Shown in pieces: positions 8,284 to 17,659 of a DNA stretch of 54,870 bases; within the stretch, counting starts at the first letter, position 1; each line of letters starts with the position of its first letter. Source of the DNA: an uncultured Nitrosomonas sp. (GTDB lineage: Bacteria > Pseudomonadota > Gammaproteobacteria > Burkholderiales > Nitrosomonadaceae); the NCBI GenBank assembly GCA_902826115.1, contig CADEDO010000015.1, positions 1-54,870 on the forward strand, in the 5' to 3' direction. Under the pieces are notes generated by a model. It worked only from the letters and a program-made list of their open reading frames with translations, searched no databases and was not told where the DNA came from. The translations under genes and the position numbers were made by a program.

Positions 8284-8464
8284 AACCCAGTGAGGATGGG
8301 TATCAACAGGACAAAAGCGCATGATTGACTTGTCTATTTCTACCTGCGGGGGTTATGATTCAAAACAAAATTAAGCAAATTAATTGCATCCTTTAAACAG
8401 TATCAGAGTACTTAAATCGTGCTATTTATTGCACTCAATTTAAAAACATTAATAGGAAAAACAT

Positions 8465-8800
8465 ATGAAAACTCGCAATCAATTATGTACTATCACAACG
8501 CTACTCATGAGTGTAATGTGGTTGAATGGATGCGAAAACTATGCCGAAAAAACTCATGAATCTTGGGTTGCTCCACCAGAAGCACCTGCTTATGATGACT
8601 CGACCATTTTTGCACGCATAACCAGCGCTGTTCAATCAGATCCAGTTCTTCAAGGCAGCAGCATCGAAATTAAAGTGATCGATGGCAATGTGACTTTAAG
8701 TGGCACAGCCAATAATGATGATCAAATTACTCGTGTCAATATGCACAGTTGGATCGTAGACGGAGTAAAAAAAGTGGATAATCAAATCGCTTTGAAATAA
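8465..8800 (+). CDS. BON-domain lipoprotein
   Basis: 111 residues. An N-terminal signal peptide ends in the lipobox LNGC (Cys23), so the mature protein should be lipid-anchored, probably in the outer membrane. The rest is a single BON domain: DDSTIFARITSAVQSDP, then IEIKVIDGNVTLSGTAN and the VDGVKKVDNQI ending. Known: BON domains (OsmY, periplasmic and secretin proteins) bind phospholipid or peptidoglycan surfaces and often respond to stress. AGGAAAAACAT precedes the ATG. It is a single-gene unit between miaA and flgM. The exact role is not known. Confidence 0.8.
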   Translation: MKTRNQLCTITTLLMSVMWLNGCENYAEKTHESWVAPPEAPAYDDSTIFARITSAVQSDPVLQGSSIEIKVIDGNVTLSGTANNDDQITRVNMHSWIVDGVKKVDNQIALK

Positions 8801-9007
8801 TTAAAAACAATAAATTACATCATCAATCCTTAATTAAAGAAGCTTTCATTCGAGAATTAGACATCTATTAACTTAACATTACCATTCCCAATACTGCTTA
8901 AGCCACTAATTATTTTTAGTATTCTTTATTTATTATTGCAACAACATAGAAAATTACTTTCTTCCAAAACTTAAGTAAATTGATACTAATAAAATAATCT
9001 TTAACGC

Positions 9008-9034
9008 TAAAGTTATGGATAAAGACGTCGATAA
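9008..9034 (+). promoter_or_regulatory. Sigma-28 (FliA) promoter of flgMN
   Basis: TAAAGTTA (9008-9015), 11 bases, then GTCGATAA (9027-9034). The flagellar sigma-28 consensus is TAAAGTTT-N11-GCCGATAA, so 14 of 16 positions agree with exact spacing. It lies 33 nt upstream of the flgM ATG. The region 8801-9007 otherwise holds no supported gene. Confidence 0.8.
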
Positions 9035-9067
9035 AAAACATAACAAAATCTATTATAAGGAATAGCA

Positions 9068-9373
9068 ATGAAAATTGATAAATCATTACCGTCAGTGACA
9101 ACTGTCTCGGTTAGTGACGGCAAAAGGCGTACTGATATCACACCAAGCCCTAGTACAGCTCAAGAAAATAGTGTGCATTTAAGTCCAAATGCTGCAAAAC
9201 TACAAAATATTGACAGTAGCTCTGCTAGCAATTCAGTCGCAAATACAGCCAGGGTTCAAGAAATCAAACAAGCAATTAGCGAAGGTAATTTTAAAATTAA
9301 CCCAGAAGTTGTTGCGGATCGGCTACTTGAAACAGTAAAAGAATTAATTCAATCTAAAAAAGGCGCTGCTTAA
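9068..9373 (+). CDS. flgM: Anti-sigma-28 factor FlgM
   Basis: Binds and inactivates the flagellar sigma factor FliA until the hook is complete, then is exported through the flagellar type III apparatus. Seen: 101 residues, the usual length. The N-terminal half is low-complexity and disordered (Ser/Thr/Pro-rich). The C-terminal half carries the FliA-binding helices VQEIKQAISEGNFKINPE and VVADRLLETVKELI. AAGGAAT precedes the ATG. It shares a TAATG stop/start overlap with flgN. A sigma-28 promoter lies just upstream, so FliA drives its own inhibitor. fliA itself is encoded 2.1 kb away on the opposite strand. Confidence 0.93.
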   Translation: MKIDKSLPSVTTVSVSDGKRRTDITPSPSTAQENSVHLSPNAAKLQNIDSSSASNSVANTARVQEIKQAISEGNFKINPEVVADRLLETVKELIQSKKGAA

Positions 9374-9828
9374 TGATTGCATCAAAGTGTTTAGCAAGTT
9401 TTACTTCAGATTTAGAAATCGAGAGAAATACTTTACAAGCATTTATAGAAATTCTTAAAAAAGAAGAACAAGCTTTGATTCACGGTAGAATAGAAGCACT
9501 TGATGACTTTGCTTCTGATAAATCGCGCCTAATCGAGAAATTGATACAACATGATGATCAGCGCAAAGAATACACTCAAAATCAGGAATCTACAGTAGCA
9601 AAAGATAACATGAATACATGGCTGATAGAACAACATACTGATCAACTGAAAGCTCAAGTTCTATGGAATGAGCTATTGGAGCTCGCCAGAGCTGCTCAAC
9701 AACTTAATCACTCGAATGGTTTAATTATTTCATCCCAGCTTAAATATAATCAACGTGCTTTTACAACATTACAATGCGCTGCAGGAAATGTTTCTTTGTA
9801 TGGCCCAAAAGGCCAAGCTTATATTTAA
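9373..9828 (+). CDS. flgN: Flagellar export chaperone FlgN
   Basis: 151 residues, mostly alpha-helical and charged, which fits the FlgN family of chaperones for hook-associated proteins FlgK and FlgL. Helical segments such as RNTLQAFIEILKKEEQALI and WNELLELARAAQQLNHSNGL match the family pattern, and the C-terminus ends in LYGPKGQAYI. It follows flgM with a TAATG overlap, the standard flgMN arrangement. It converges on motD with only 15 bases between stops. Confidence 0.85.
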   Translation: MIASKCLASFTSDLEIERNTLQAFIEILKKEEQALIHGRIEALDDFASDKSRLIEKLIQHDDQRKEYTQNQESTVAKDNMNTWLIEQHTDQLKAQVLWNELLELARAAQQLNHSNGLIISSQLKYNQRAFTTLQCAAGNVSLYGPKGQAYI

Positions 9829-9843
9829 ATCTATTTCTAATAT

Positions 9844-10635
9844 TTACTCTTCAAATTCAGTAGTTTCAGCAATTGGTATTTCTACTACCTTATCAGGATC
9901 ATTTGATAAAATCATTATAGTAACTCGACGGTTTCTTTTTCTGCCTTCTGGCGTTTCATTTGCTTCTATGGGTCTGTTGTCAGCATAACCTATCGCCGTA
10001 AACCGATGCGCTTCCACTCCGTTGTCCACAAACAGTCGAATGACACTGCTGGCGCGCGCGGTTGACAATTCCCAATTTGACAAAAAACTATCCGTATGAA
10101 TTGGTAAATTATCTGTATGTCCTTCAACATGAATCTCGTGCTCATGCCCTTTTATGACACGAGCCACTGCTTGCAATGTCAGACTCGAGCTCTCCGCCAG
10201 CTTAGCTTGTCCAGGTGAGAAAAGAACACTCGCATTAATTTCAACAGATATGCCTAAAGAAGTTTGGGTCACTCTCACATGACCATCTTTAACCAGAGGT
10301 TCCAATGCAATCAGAATATCTTTGGCCATGCTTTTCATTTTTTCTTGTTTCTTTACTTTTTGAAAGTCTAATTCATTAATAGGTTTGATTAATGAGTCTG
10401 TTCGAGATAGATCAGTTTGTTGTGATTGCAGAACTATCAGATTCGGTGAATTATTACTAAATGCATTAATCAGTGAATGGCTTAAAATTTCATACTTGCC
10501 TTCATTAACTGAAGACACTGCATACATAACAACAAAAAAAGCAAATAACAGTGTTATAAAATCAGCATATGAGACGAGCCAGCGTTCATGATTATCAACA
10601 TCCTCCTCATTTCTCTGTTTTTTCTTTTTCAACAT
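9844..10635 (-). CDS. motD: Flagellar motor protein MotD (MotB family)
   Basis: Stator subunit that anchors the motor to peptidoglycan and forms the ion channel with the MotA-type partner. Seen: 263 residues. Polar start (KKKKQRNEEDVDNHERW), then one membrane helix with the essential proton-path Asp in VSYADFITLLFAFFVVMYAV. The C-terminal OmpA-like peptidoglycan-binding domain has IHVEGHTDNLPI and ELSTARASSVIR. The symbol motD is used because the gene sits in a fliA-motC-motD order, as in Pseudomonas and many betaproteobacteria that carry a second stator pair. It lies 49 bases downstream of motC. It could equally be labelled motB. Confidence 0.88.
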   Translation of the reverse strand: MLKKKKQRNEEDVDNHERWLVSYADFITLLFAFFVVMYAVSSVNEGKYEILSHSLINAFSNNSPNLIVLQSQQTDLSRTDSLIKPINELDFQKVKKQEKMKSMAKDILIALEPLVKDGHVRVTQTSLGISVEINASVLFSPGQAKLAESSSLTLQAVARVIKGHEHEIHVEGHTDNLPIHTDSFLSNWELSTARASSVIRLFVDNGVEAHRFTAIGYADNRPIEANETPEGRKRNRRVTIMILSNDPDKVVEIPIAETTEFEE

Positions 10636-10684
10636 AGGATTTGTTGGATCTTCAGATAATCAGCACAATATGTCTTAATGGGGA

Positions 10685-11443
10685 CTAAATATAATAGCCA
10701 TTGAGGCGATTTTCGATGAACCGGGGATTCTCTCCATTTGCAATCGCCACAAATCCATCAACCAGAATTTCTTGTATCACCACATTTTCATTGATAATGC
10801 TTTTTAATTTATTGGCGATCGGTAAAAAAACCAGATTTGCTAACCCTACACCATAGATTGTGGCAACGAAAGCTACCGCTATGCCGCTTCCTAAGCGGCT
10901 GGGATCAGACAGATTTTCCATGACATGAATTAAGCCCAACACAGCCCCTAAAATACCAATAGTCGGCGCATAACCACCAGCGGCCTCCCAAATTCGAGCT
11001 GATTGACGTTGATAGGCTTCAATAGCCAGCATATCAATCTCTAAAGCTTCACGTAACTTCTCAGCAGTACTCCCATCAGCGAGTAGCTGCAATCCTTTTT
11101 GTATAAATGGATCATTGATATTTTGCGCCTGTAATTCCAGTGCCAGCAAACCATCTTTGCGCGAAATATGAGCCCAACTGATGATTTCTTTAATTAAATT
11201 CTGTGGTGAGTTTTCGGGTGGAAATAACACCCATTTGCTCATTCTAATTCCATTCAGAAAAACTTTGACCGGGCTTTGCAACAAAACTGCACCAACCGTG
11301 CCGCCCATCACAATTAAAAATGCAGCCGCCTGAATAAGAGAACTGATATGACCGCCCTCAAGCATTTGTCCGCCAATGATGGCGACAAAAGCCAGCAAAA
11401 TGCCGATAACACTATTGAAATCCAACTTGAGTCTTTTATTCAT
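10685..11443 (-). CDS. motC: Flagellar motor protein MotC (MotA family)
   Basis: Ion-channel partner of MotD in the flagellar stator. Seen: about 252 residues with four membrane segments (VIGILLAFVAIIGGQML, IQAAAFLIVMGGTVGAV, APTIGILGAVLGLIHVM, GIAVAFVATIYGVGLANLVF). The second pair includes the GGYAPTIGILGAVLGLI signature of the ExbB/MotA family. The cytoplasmic loop carries charged residues that contact the rotor. ATG at 11443 is chosen over a GTG at 11455. It lies downstream of fliA and upstream of motD in the same orientation. Confidence 0.88.
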   Translation of the reverse strand: MNKRLKLDFNSVIGILLAFVAIIGGQMLEGGHISSLIQAAAFLIVMGGTVGAVLLQSPVKVFLNGIRMSKWVLFPPENSPQNLIKEIISWAHISRKDGLLALELQAQNINDPFIQKGLQLLADGSTAEKLREALEIDMLAIEAYQRQSARIWEAAGGYAPTIGILGAVLGLIHVMENLSDPSRLGSGIAVAFVATIYGVGLANLVFLPIANKLKSIINENVVIQEILVDGFVAIANGENPRFIENRLNGYYI

Positions 11444-11484
11444 CGCAAGAATCACTTATTTACATAGGGTAATCTACAGGACAT

Positions 11485-12201
11485 TTAAAGATTTCTTAAA
11501 CGACTACGTAAACGCGCCATTGCTTGAGTATGTAGCTGGCAAACACGAGATTCACTGACACCAAGCACTTCACCAATTTCCCTTAAATTCATTTCCTGCT
11601 CGTAATGCATGCCCATCACCATCTTTTCACGTGGAGGCAGATTATCAATCGCAGCAATCAACGAACTTCTGAAATTTTCATCAAGTAATGCATTGAGCGG
11701 ATCGCTGTCGGAATCCACCAATAAACGGTCTAAAAAAGGCTCTTCATCATCATGCTGAAAATCCTCGTAATATATTAATTGAGCACCTCGCGCACTTTGC
11801 AGCGTCTCATGATATTCATCCAGAGACATATCGAGCTCTTGTGCCAAATCTGCTTCGCTGGGTGCGCACCCATGGCGTTGTTCCAAGGAGTTAACTGCGG
11901 CTTCAATACGGCGCATTTTTTTTCGAATGCTGCGTGGCAACCAATCTGCTTCACGCAATTCATCCAAAATTGAACCGCGTATACGTTGAGCTGCATAGCT
12001 CTCAAATTGGCGGCCATAGGACCCTTCATATCGATTGATTGCATCCAGCAAACCTATCATACCCACCTGAATCAAATCATCGACTTGCACACTGGCTGGC
12101 AACCGAGCCATCATATGGTAAGCAATGCGTTTAACTAATGGAGTAAATTCAGCAATAAACTGTTCTTTATCAATCGTTCCCGTTCCAGTAGCCGTATACA
12201 T
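11485..12201 (-). CDS. fliA: Flagellar sigma factor 28 (FliA)
   Basis: RNA polymerase sigma factor for late flagellar, motility and chemotaxis genes. Seen: 238 residues, the usual length. Region 2 is VDDLIQVGMIGLLDAINRYE and FESYAAQRIRGSILDELRE, with the DWLPRSIRKKMR stretch typical of FliA. Region 4 is LPPREKMVMGMHYEQEMNLR followed by EIGEVLGVSESRVCQLHTQA. flhG ends six bases upstream, and motC starts about 40 bases downstream. Its inhibitor FlgM is encoded nearby behind a visible sigma-28 promoter, giving a complete feedback pair. Confidence 0.95.
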   Translation of the reverse strand: MYTATGTGTIDKEQFIAEFTPLVKRIAYHMMARLPASVQVDDLIQVGMIGLLDAINRYEGSYGRQFESYAAQRIRGSILDELREADWLPRSIRKKMRRIEAAVNSLEQRHGCAPSEADLAQELDMSLDEYHETLQSARGAQLIYYEDFQHDDEEPFLDRLLVDSDSDPLNALLDENFRSSLIAAIDNLPPREKMVMGMHYEQEMNLREIGEVLGVSESRVCQLHTQAMARLRSRLRNL

Positions 12202-12206
12202 AATTA

Positions 12207-13103
12207 TTACACCGTAAAATTTGCCATGCTAAGGTGACTGGTACGAATCAACCGTTGCATGAAATTATCGATACCCCCGTCATACTTATCCGGGCATGAA
12301 GATCGCAAAATGTCTTGAGCCAATTGCCGGAAACATGATGCGGCCTGAGAAGCGGGGAATGCCTCAATCACCGACTTGCACAACTGAGTAGCGCTACGCA
12401 GCTTCTCGTCACTCTCTATAGAACCGATGAATTCAAGGGTGACAGAAAGATATTGACGAGCTACTTGGTATAGATTCTGATAAACAGCAAGCGATTCAGC
12501 TTCTGAATTCACGTTATTGACTAGAATCAGAAAATGCTTTTTTGCATATTCTTGACTCAGAATTTTAATCAGCGAATACGCTCCCGTCAGCGACGCAGCC
12601 GATCCTGAGATCACGATCATGACCTGTTCTGCAGCCAAACTTAAAGGGAGCACATACGTGGTACCGGTCATCGTGGTATCAATGAGAACGATGTCAACAA
12701 AGCCGGATAATTCTGAAAAACTCTTAACCAACCAATCTTGCTCTTGAGGAGTCAGTTTATTCAATGCACGAATGCCCCTCATAGCCGACAATACGGTTAC
12801 ATTGTCAGGGCCCTGCAAAAGAATCTGATTGAGCTTTTTATCTCCATTAATCACATGCAGTAAATCAAAGCGGGCTTTCAAGCCCAGATGAGTGCAAATA
12901 TTGTTATGACTTGGATTTTCATCAATCAGTAACACTCGCTGGCCATTTTTCGCCAACGCCGTCGCCAGATTGACCGCAATGCTGGTTTTACCTATTTGGG
13001 TTTTGCCACTGGCAATCGTAAAAATGCGCACGGCCCCAGGCGTCTGATATGAAACCAAATTACGCAAGCCGGCGGCCTGATCCTGAAGTATCATCCTAGT
13101 CAT
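12207..13103 (-). CDS. flhG: MinD-like flagellar number regulator FlhG (FleN)
   Basis: ATPase that limits flagellar number and works with FlhF to set polar placement. Seen: about 298 residues. The deviant Walker A is SGKTQIGKTSIAVNLATALA, where the usual GGVGKT is QIGKT; the signature and core lysines remain. Walker B-like VDIVLIDTT follows, and the membrane-targeting helix is expected at the C-terminus. ATG at 13103 is chosen because it overlaps the flhF stop by 8 nt (ATGACTAG), a normal coupling; a longer start would reach deep into flhF. Gene order flhF-flhG-fliA is standard for polar flagellates. Confidence 0.88.
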   Translation of the reverse strand: MTRMILQDQAAGLRNLVSYQTPGAVRIFTIASGKTQIGKTSIAVNLATALAKNGQRVLLIDENPSHNNICTHLGLKARFDLLHVINGDKKLNQILLQGPDNVTVLSAMRGIRALNKLTPQEQDWLVKSFSELSGFVDIVLIDTTMTGTTYVLPLSLAAEQVMIVISGSAASLTGAYSLIKILSQEYAKKHFLILVNNVNSEAESLAVYQNLYQVARQYLSVTLEFIGSIESDEKLRSATQLCKSVIEAFPASQAASCFRQLAQDILRSSCPDKYDGGIDNFMQRLIRTSHLSMANFTV

Positions 13104-14370
13104 AATTGAATCCGGCAAATGACTTCTCATCAGCAGTTGATGTCTCAGCATTACTCTTACTCGCCATGATCAATGCAAATTCAGCATCTTGCAAAGTAAA
13201 TGCAGAATCACCCGCAGAGGAATTGAAAATGCGATGCAACAAATAGCGCGGGTTAGCAGCATGAATATCTTCCGGAACCTTTTGTCCGTTCGCTACATAA
13301 TGCAGCGTCAGCTTTCTGCGAATGACGGCATCCAGCGCGACGCCGAGACTCGCAGCCTCGTCGACTTTTGTAATGATGCAACCATAAATATTATTCTTTT
13401 GATAAGCAGAGATCACTTCATCCAGCGTTTTGCCATTCGAAGCCGCGCTCAGTATGAGAATGCGCTTCACATCGGTGCCACAGTTGCTCAACATCGCGCT
13501 CTGTTGCGCAACCATTTGATCGCGTTGACTCATGCCGACTGTATCAATCAGCACCATATGCTTGTTTCTCAATTCTGATAACGTTAACTGCAAATCTTCC
13601 GTATCTTTGATGGTACGAATCGGAATGCCTAACAATTGCCCATAAATTCTTAATTGCTCATGCCCGCCGATCCGGTAGCTATCCGTCGTCAGTAATGCAA
13701 CTTTGTCTGCACCATGGCGAATGACGCATCGGGCAGCCAATTTTGCCGTTGTCGTTGTTTTTCCGACGCCCGTTGGACCAACCAATGCATACACCCCGCC
13801 TTTCTCTATCATTTCATCACTGGAGGCAGTGTTCAGATTAAAAGCCAAAGCCGACATAGCCTGCTTAAGGCTTTGCTCATAATCTAAATTAGCTGATAAC
13901 TTATCCACCAACCGACGCGACAGCAGCGGACTAAAGCCTGTATCCAACATAGCACGTAATACCTTGACTTTCTCTGGCCTGCGCTGGGTAAAGTTTCCCC
14001 ATGCAACCGTCGCCAATTGATCTTCCAGCGTACTTTTCATGGCTTGTATCTCAGCAATAATGTCATGCGCCAATGCAACCGACATGGCCTCATTCGCTGT
14101 TTTCTTGGCTTCGGTCGGCTCATTCGCTACTGGTAATGCTTTTGCGTAGGAATCTGCCACTTTCGGTGCATGACTGGTTTCACTCCTAGCCTTAGTCGCG
14201 GGTGATGACGATTGCGCCAAACCTGACATCTCAGCATCAGCCAATGCCATGATCTCAACGCCGTCCCTGGTTTTTTTGTTGGACAATATGACTGCATCAG
14301 CACCCAGCTCTTCTTTGACCTGGCGTAATGCATCTCTTGAAGTGGAAGCGATATATCTTTTTACTTTCAT
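13096..14370 (-). CDS. flhF: Flagellar GTPase FlhF (SRP family)
   Basis: Signal-recognition-particle-type GTPase that directs the first flagellar ring to its site, usually the pole. Seen: 424 residues. N-terminal basic domain starts MKVKRYIASTSRDALRQVKE; a variable linker follows. The NG domain has the P-loop GPTGVGKTT (198-206), MVLIDTVGMSQRDQ (G3) and ITKVDEAASLG (G4). The start ATG overlaps the flhA stop (ATGA), and the end overlaps flhG by 8 nt, indicating translational coupling. Confidence 0.94.
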   Translation of the reverse strand: MKVKRYIASTSRDALRQVKEELGADAVILSNKKTRDGVEIMALADAEMSGLAQSSSPATKARSETSHAPKVADSYAKALPVANEPTEAKKTANEAMSVALAHDIIAEIQAMKSTLEDQLATVAWGNFTQRRPEKVKVLRAMLDTGFSPLLSRRLVDKLSANLDYEQSLKQAMSALAFNLNTASSDEMIEKGGVYALVGPTGVGKTTTTAKLAARCVIRHGADKVALLTTDSYRIGGHEQLRIYGQLLGIPIRTIKDTEDLQLTLSELRNKHMVLIDTVGMSQRDQMVAQQSAMLSNCGTDVKRILILSAASNGKTLDEVISAYQKNNIYGCIITKVDEAASLGVALDAVIRRKLTLHYVANGQKVPEDIHAANPRYLLHRIFNSSAGDSAFTLQDAEFALIMASKSNAETSTADEKSFAGFNYD

Positions 14371-16448
14371 TTGTTACCCCCAATCATGGAAGTGATTTTA
14401 ATTTTTCTTGAATCTGGAATTTCGGAATGGGAAAGCACTCTTAACTGCGGTAATGCACGGCGCAAAAATTTTGCTAATAAAAAGCGAATTGCGCCGGGGA
14501 CTAACAATACAACGGGTAAACCTAACTTCTCTTGCTGCTGCGCTGCGCTGCGCGCCTCTTTTAATAATGTATCTGCCAGCCCGGGTTCTATTCCGGTACC
14601 CTGCGCGCCACCGGTTTGCATGACCTGGATCAGGATATTTTCCAATTCATGATGCAGACTCATCACTTGTAGTTCTGAATCTGCCGGATAGTATTGTTCG
14701 ACGATGGCACGACCCAGCGCGCTTCTCACAATCGCGGTCAATTCGGTAGCATCTTGTGTCTGTGGCGCATGCTCAGTTAACACCTCGATGATGGTGCGCA
14801 TGTCTCGTATGTGCACATTCTCTTCCAACAAGTTGTGCAATACTTTCTGTACTGTCGATAAAGGCAATAATTTAGGCACCAGATCTTCAATCAGTTTGGG
14901 TGTTTGCGTACCCAGATGATCCAAGAGTTTTTGTAATTCTTGCCGGCCCAATAACTCAGCCGCATGAGAGTGAATCAGATGATTAATATGCGTTGTTACC
15001 ACGGTACTCGCATCGACGACGGTATAGCCAGTCGTTTGCGCTTGCTCACGCAAAACGGTTTCTATCCAGATGGCCGGTAAACCAAAGGCAGGGTCACTGG
15101 TCACCGTTCCGGGCAACTGCATAGTGACTCGTCCCGGGTTGATCGCCAGATACATTCCGGAATAGGATTCTCCTTGTCCGATGACGGAGCCTTTCAGCGT
15201 AATGCGATACGCATTGGGGCGTAATTCCAAATTATCCCGAATGTGCACCACAGGAGGCAGGAAACCAATCTCCTGCGCAAATTTTCTACGTATGCCATTA
15301 ATCCTTTTTAACAAATCACCCTGCTGGGCTTTATCGACCAATGGAATCAGTCGGTAGCCCACTTCCAAACCTAACGTATCGATGGGCAGCACATCATCCC
15401 AACTGGCATCTATCTTCTCTATGGAAGGCACTTCTGGCGCAACCGAGACAGGCAATTGAGTCGTCGTATGTTTAATTTTGTAATAAGCAATCGCTCCCAA
15501 AATAGAAGCAATCAACAAGAAGACAAAATTCGGCATGCCGGGAATCAATCCCATAATGCCCAGAATGCCCGCTGTAATCACCAATATTTGAGGCTGGTTA
15601 AACAACTGACTTAATACTTGTTCACCCAAGTCTTCATCGGTAGTTACCCGGCTGACCACCAAGCCCGCTGCCGTTGAAATAATCAATGCAGGAATTTGCC
15701 CGACCAAGCCATCTCCAATGGTCAACATGGTGTAATTCTTGGCTGCCGCGCCTAATTCCAGGTCGTGCTGCATTACGCCGACAATTAATCCACCGATAAT
15801 GGTGATAAGCATGATCAAAATGCCGGCAATCGCGTCACCGCGCACAAACTTACTGGCACCATCCATTGATCCAAAGAAATCAGCTTCCTGAGAAATGACC
15901 GCTCTGCGTTTGCGAGCCTCATCCTCGCCAATCAAACCCGCATTCAAATCCGCATCTATCGCCATTTGCTTGCCGGGCATGGCATCCAAGGTAAAGCGTG
16001 CGCTCACCTCCGCAATACGCCCGGCGCCCTTGGTAATCACCACAAAATTGATAATCACCAGGATAATAAAAACGATCAACCCAACCGCATAATTGCCCCC
16101 CACCAGGAAGTGACCAAAAGCCTCGATAACCTTACCGGCAGCATCAGGACCGGTATGTCCTTCCAGCAAAACCACCCGGGTAGAAGCAATATTGAGTGAC
16201 AATCTTAATAAGGTAGTAATCAGCAGAACCGTAGGGAACACTGCAAATTCAAGGGGATTCTTGGTGTAGAGGCTCACCATTAATACGATAATGGATACCG
16301 CGATATTGAAGGTAAACAAAAAATCCAATATGAAGGGCGGTAATGGCAACACCATCATGGACAGAATCATGATGATCAGTATCGGACCGGCAAGCGCCCT
16401 GAGATGATTCGTGCCTGCTAAAGGCATTGATGTCAATGCGTTACTCAT
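14367..16448 (-). CDS. flhA: Flagellar type III export protein FlhA
   Basis: Largest membrane component of the flagellar type III export gate; its cytoplasmic ring binds substrates and chaperones. Seen: 693 residues, the usual length. About eight membrane helices fill the first 330 residues, including the FHIPEP-family loop around DAMPGKQMAIDADLNAGLIG. The C-terminal half is the cytoplasmic substrate-docking domain, ending PDSRKIKITSMIGGNK. It overlaps flhF by 4 nt and follows flhB after 68 bases. Missing or damaged residues were not seen. Confidence 0.95.
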   Translation of the reverse strand: MSNALTSMPLAGTNHLRALAGPILIIMILSMMVLPLPPFILDFLFTFNIAVSIIVLMVSLYTKNPLEFAVFPTVLLITTLLRLSLNIASTRVVLLEGHTGPDAAGKVIEAFGHFLVGGNYAVGLIVFIILVIINFVVITKGAGRIAEVSARFTLDAMPGKQMAIDADLNAGLIGEDEARKRRAVISQEADFFGSMDGASKFVRGDAIAGILIMLITIIGGLIVGVMQHDLELGAAAKNYTMLTIGDGLVGQIPALIISTAAGLVVSRVTTDEDLGEQVLSQLFNQPQILVITAGILGIMGLIPGMPNFVFLLIASILGAIAYYKIKHTTTQLPVSVAPEVPSIEKIDASWDDVLPIDTLGLEVGYRLIPLVDKAQQGDLLKRINGIRRKFAQEIGFLPPVVHIRDNLELRPNAYRITLKGSVIGQGESYSGMYLAINPGRVTMQLPGTVTSDPAFGLPAIWIETVLREQAQTTGYTVVDASTVVTTHINHLIHSHAAELLGRQELQKLLDHLGTQTPKLIEDLVPKLLPLSTVQKVLHNLLEENVHIRDMRTIIEVLTEHAPQTQDATELTAIVRSALGRAIVEQYYPADSELQVMSLHHELENILIQVMQTGGAQGTGIEPGLADTLLKEARSAAQQQEKLGLPVVLLVPGAIRFLLAKFLRRALPQLRVLSHSEIPDSRKIKITSMIGGNK

Positions 16449-16516
16449 AATATTTGTACTTAAAAAGTGTTGCAGACAAAATTAATCAACCAGTCATTGT
16501 GTGAACTTGTCACTGT

Positions 16517-17659
16517 TTAAACCGCATGTTTTGCTTGATCGAGTCCATCGGGAACCGAAACATCAACAGGTGGTTTCGGAGCTTCCCCTCCATACTCCTT
16601 ATAGCGCTTCAGTTGGAAGACATAGGCCAGCACTTCAGCAACAGCCGCGTAGAGTTTTTCAGGGATCTCGCTCTCCAACTCGACGTGGTAATACAATGCC
16701 CGCGCTAATGGAGGCGCTTCAAGAATGGGGATTCGATGTTCCTCAGCCACTTCCCGAATACGGGCAGCCAGAAGATGCACGCCTTTTGCAACCACCGTAG
16801 GTGCGCGCATGGATTCACTTTTGTAGCGTAATGCCACTGCGTAATGCGTCGGATTGGTCACAATCACATCCGCTTTCGGAATTTCAGACATCATGCGGCG
16901 CCGTGCAGCCTCACGTTGCAATGCACGAATACGGGCTTTAACCATCGGATCGCCTTCGTTTTCTTTACTCTCTTTACGAATTTCTTCTTTCGTCATGCGC
17001 AATTGTTTCGCATGTTCCCAAATCTGGAATGGCACATCGATTGCCACGATTAATATCATCGCAGCAACAATCAAAAGGAAGCTCATCGACAAAAGATCGG
17101 CGGTGTGATTGATGCCAGTATCAATTGAAAGAATTAATAATCCCATCACTGCATCTTTATTCTGCCAAATCACTAATGTGGCTACGCCGCCTATTACGAC
17201 AGCCTTGGCGATGGCTTTGGCCAGCTCGACCAGGCTGCGCATAGAAAAAATCCTACCTATGCCTTTAATCGGATCGATACGATTGAAATCCGGCATCAAT
17301 GCTTTTGAACTGACCAACCAGCCACTGAGCAGCATAGGCGCACAGAAGGCAACAATAATCAGCAACAATAGCATTGGCCCCATGGCAATTAAGCCCTCAA
17401 ACGAGAGTTCGTATAATCGATTCAGCATTAAATCCGGTTGAAACGCCAAATCCCGGTCCAATTGCATGCCAGCTTTCATGATTTTCAGGAGTTGTTCCAT
17501 CAGACCAGGACCCATGAATAATAGACCGGCACCGGCTGCCATCAATAACACAAAGGTAGTCAGCTCTTGAGAACGCACCACCTGCCCCTCTTCCCGCGCT
17601 TTCTGCAGACGATGGGGCGTGGCCTCTTCCGTACGTTCTAAATCACTTTCTTCAGACAT
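16517..17659 (-). CDS. flhB: Flagellar type III export switch protein FlhB
   Basis: Export-gate protein that switches substrate specificity from hook to filament after self-cleavage. Seen: about 380 residues. N-terminus EESDLERTEEATPHRLQKAR is typical, followed by four membrane helices. The autocleavage site NPTH is at about 269-272 within DVIVTNPTHYAVALRY, so cleavage should be intact. ATG at 17659 is used rather than one at 17671, because MSEESDLERTEEAT is the conserved start. It is the first gene of the minus-strand flagellar run; its promoter should be in 17660-17889, but no clear box was identified. Confidence 0.94.
   Translation of the reverse strand: MSEESDLERTEEATPHRLQKAREEGQVVRSQELTTFVLLMAAGAGLLFMGPGLMEQLLKIMKAGMQLDRDLAFQPDLMLNRLYELSFEGLIAMGPMLLLLIIVAFCAPMLLSGWLVSSKALMPDFNRIDPIKGIGRIFSMRSLVELAKAIAKAVVIGGVATLVIWQNKDAVMGLLILSIDTGINHTADLLSMSFLLIVAAMILIVAIDVPFQIWEHAKQLRMTKEEIRKESKENEGDPMVKARIRALQREAARRRMMSEIPKADVIVTNPTHYAVALRYKSESMRAPTVVAKGVHLLAARIREVAEEHRIPILEAPPLARALYYHVELESEIPEKLYAAVAEVLAYVFQLKRYKEYGGEAPKPPVDVSVPDGLDQAKHAV

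Noticed and set aside
8916..9101. 61-codon minus-strand frame over the flgM promoter
   Set aside because: AT-rich low-complexity translation that overlaps the sigma-28 promoter and the start of flgM.
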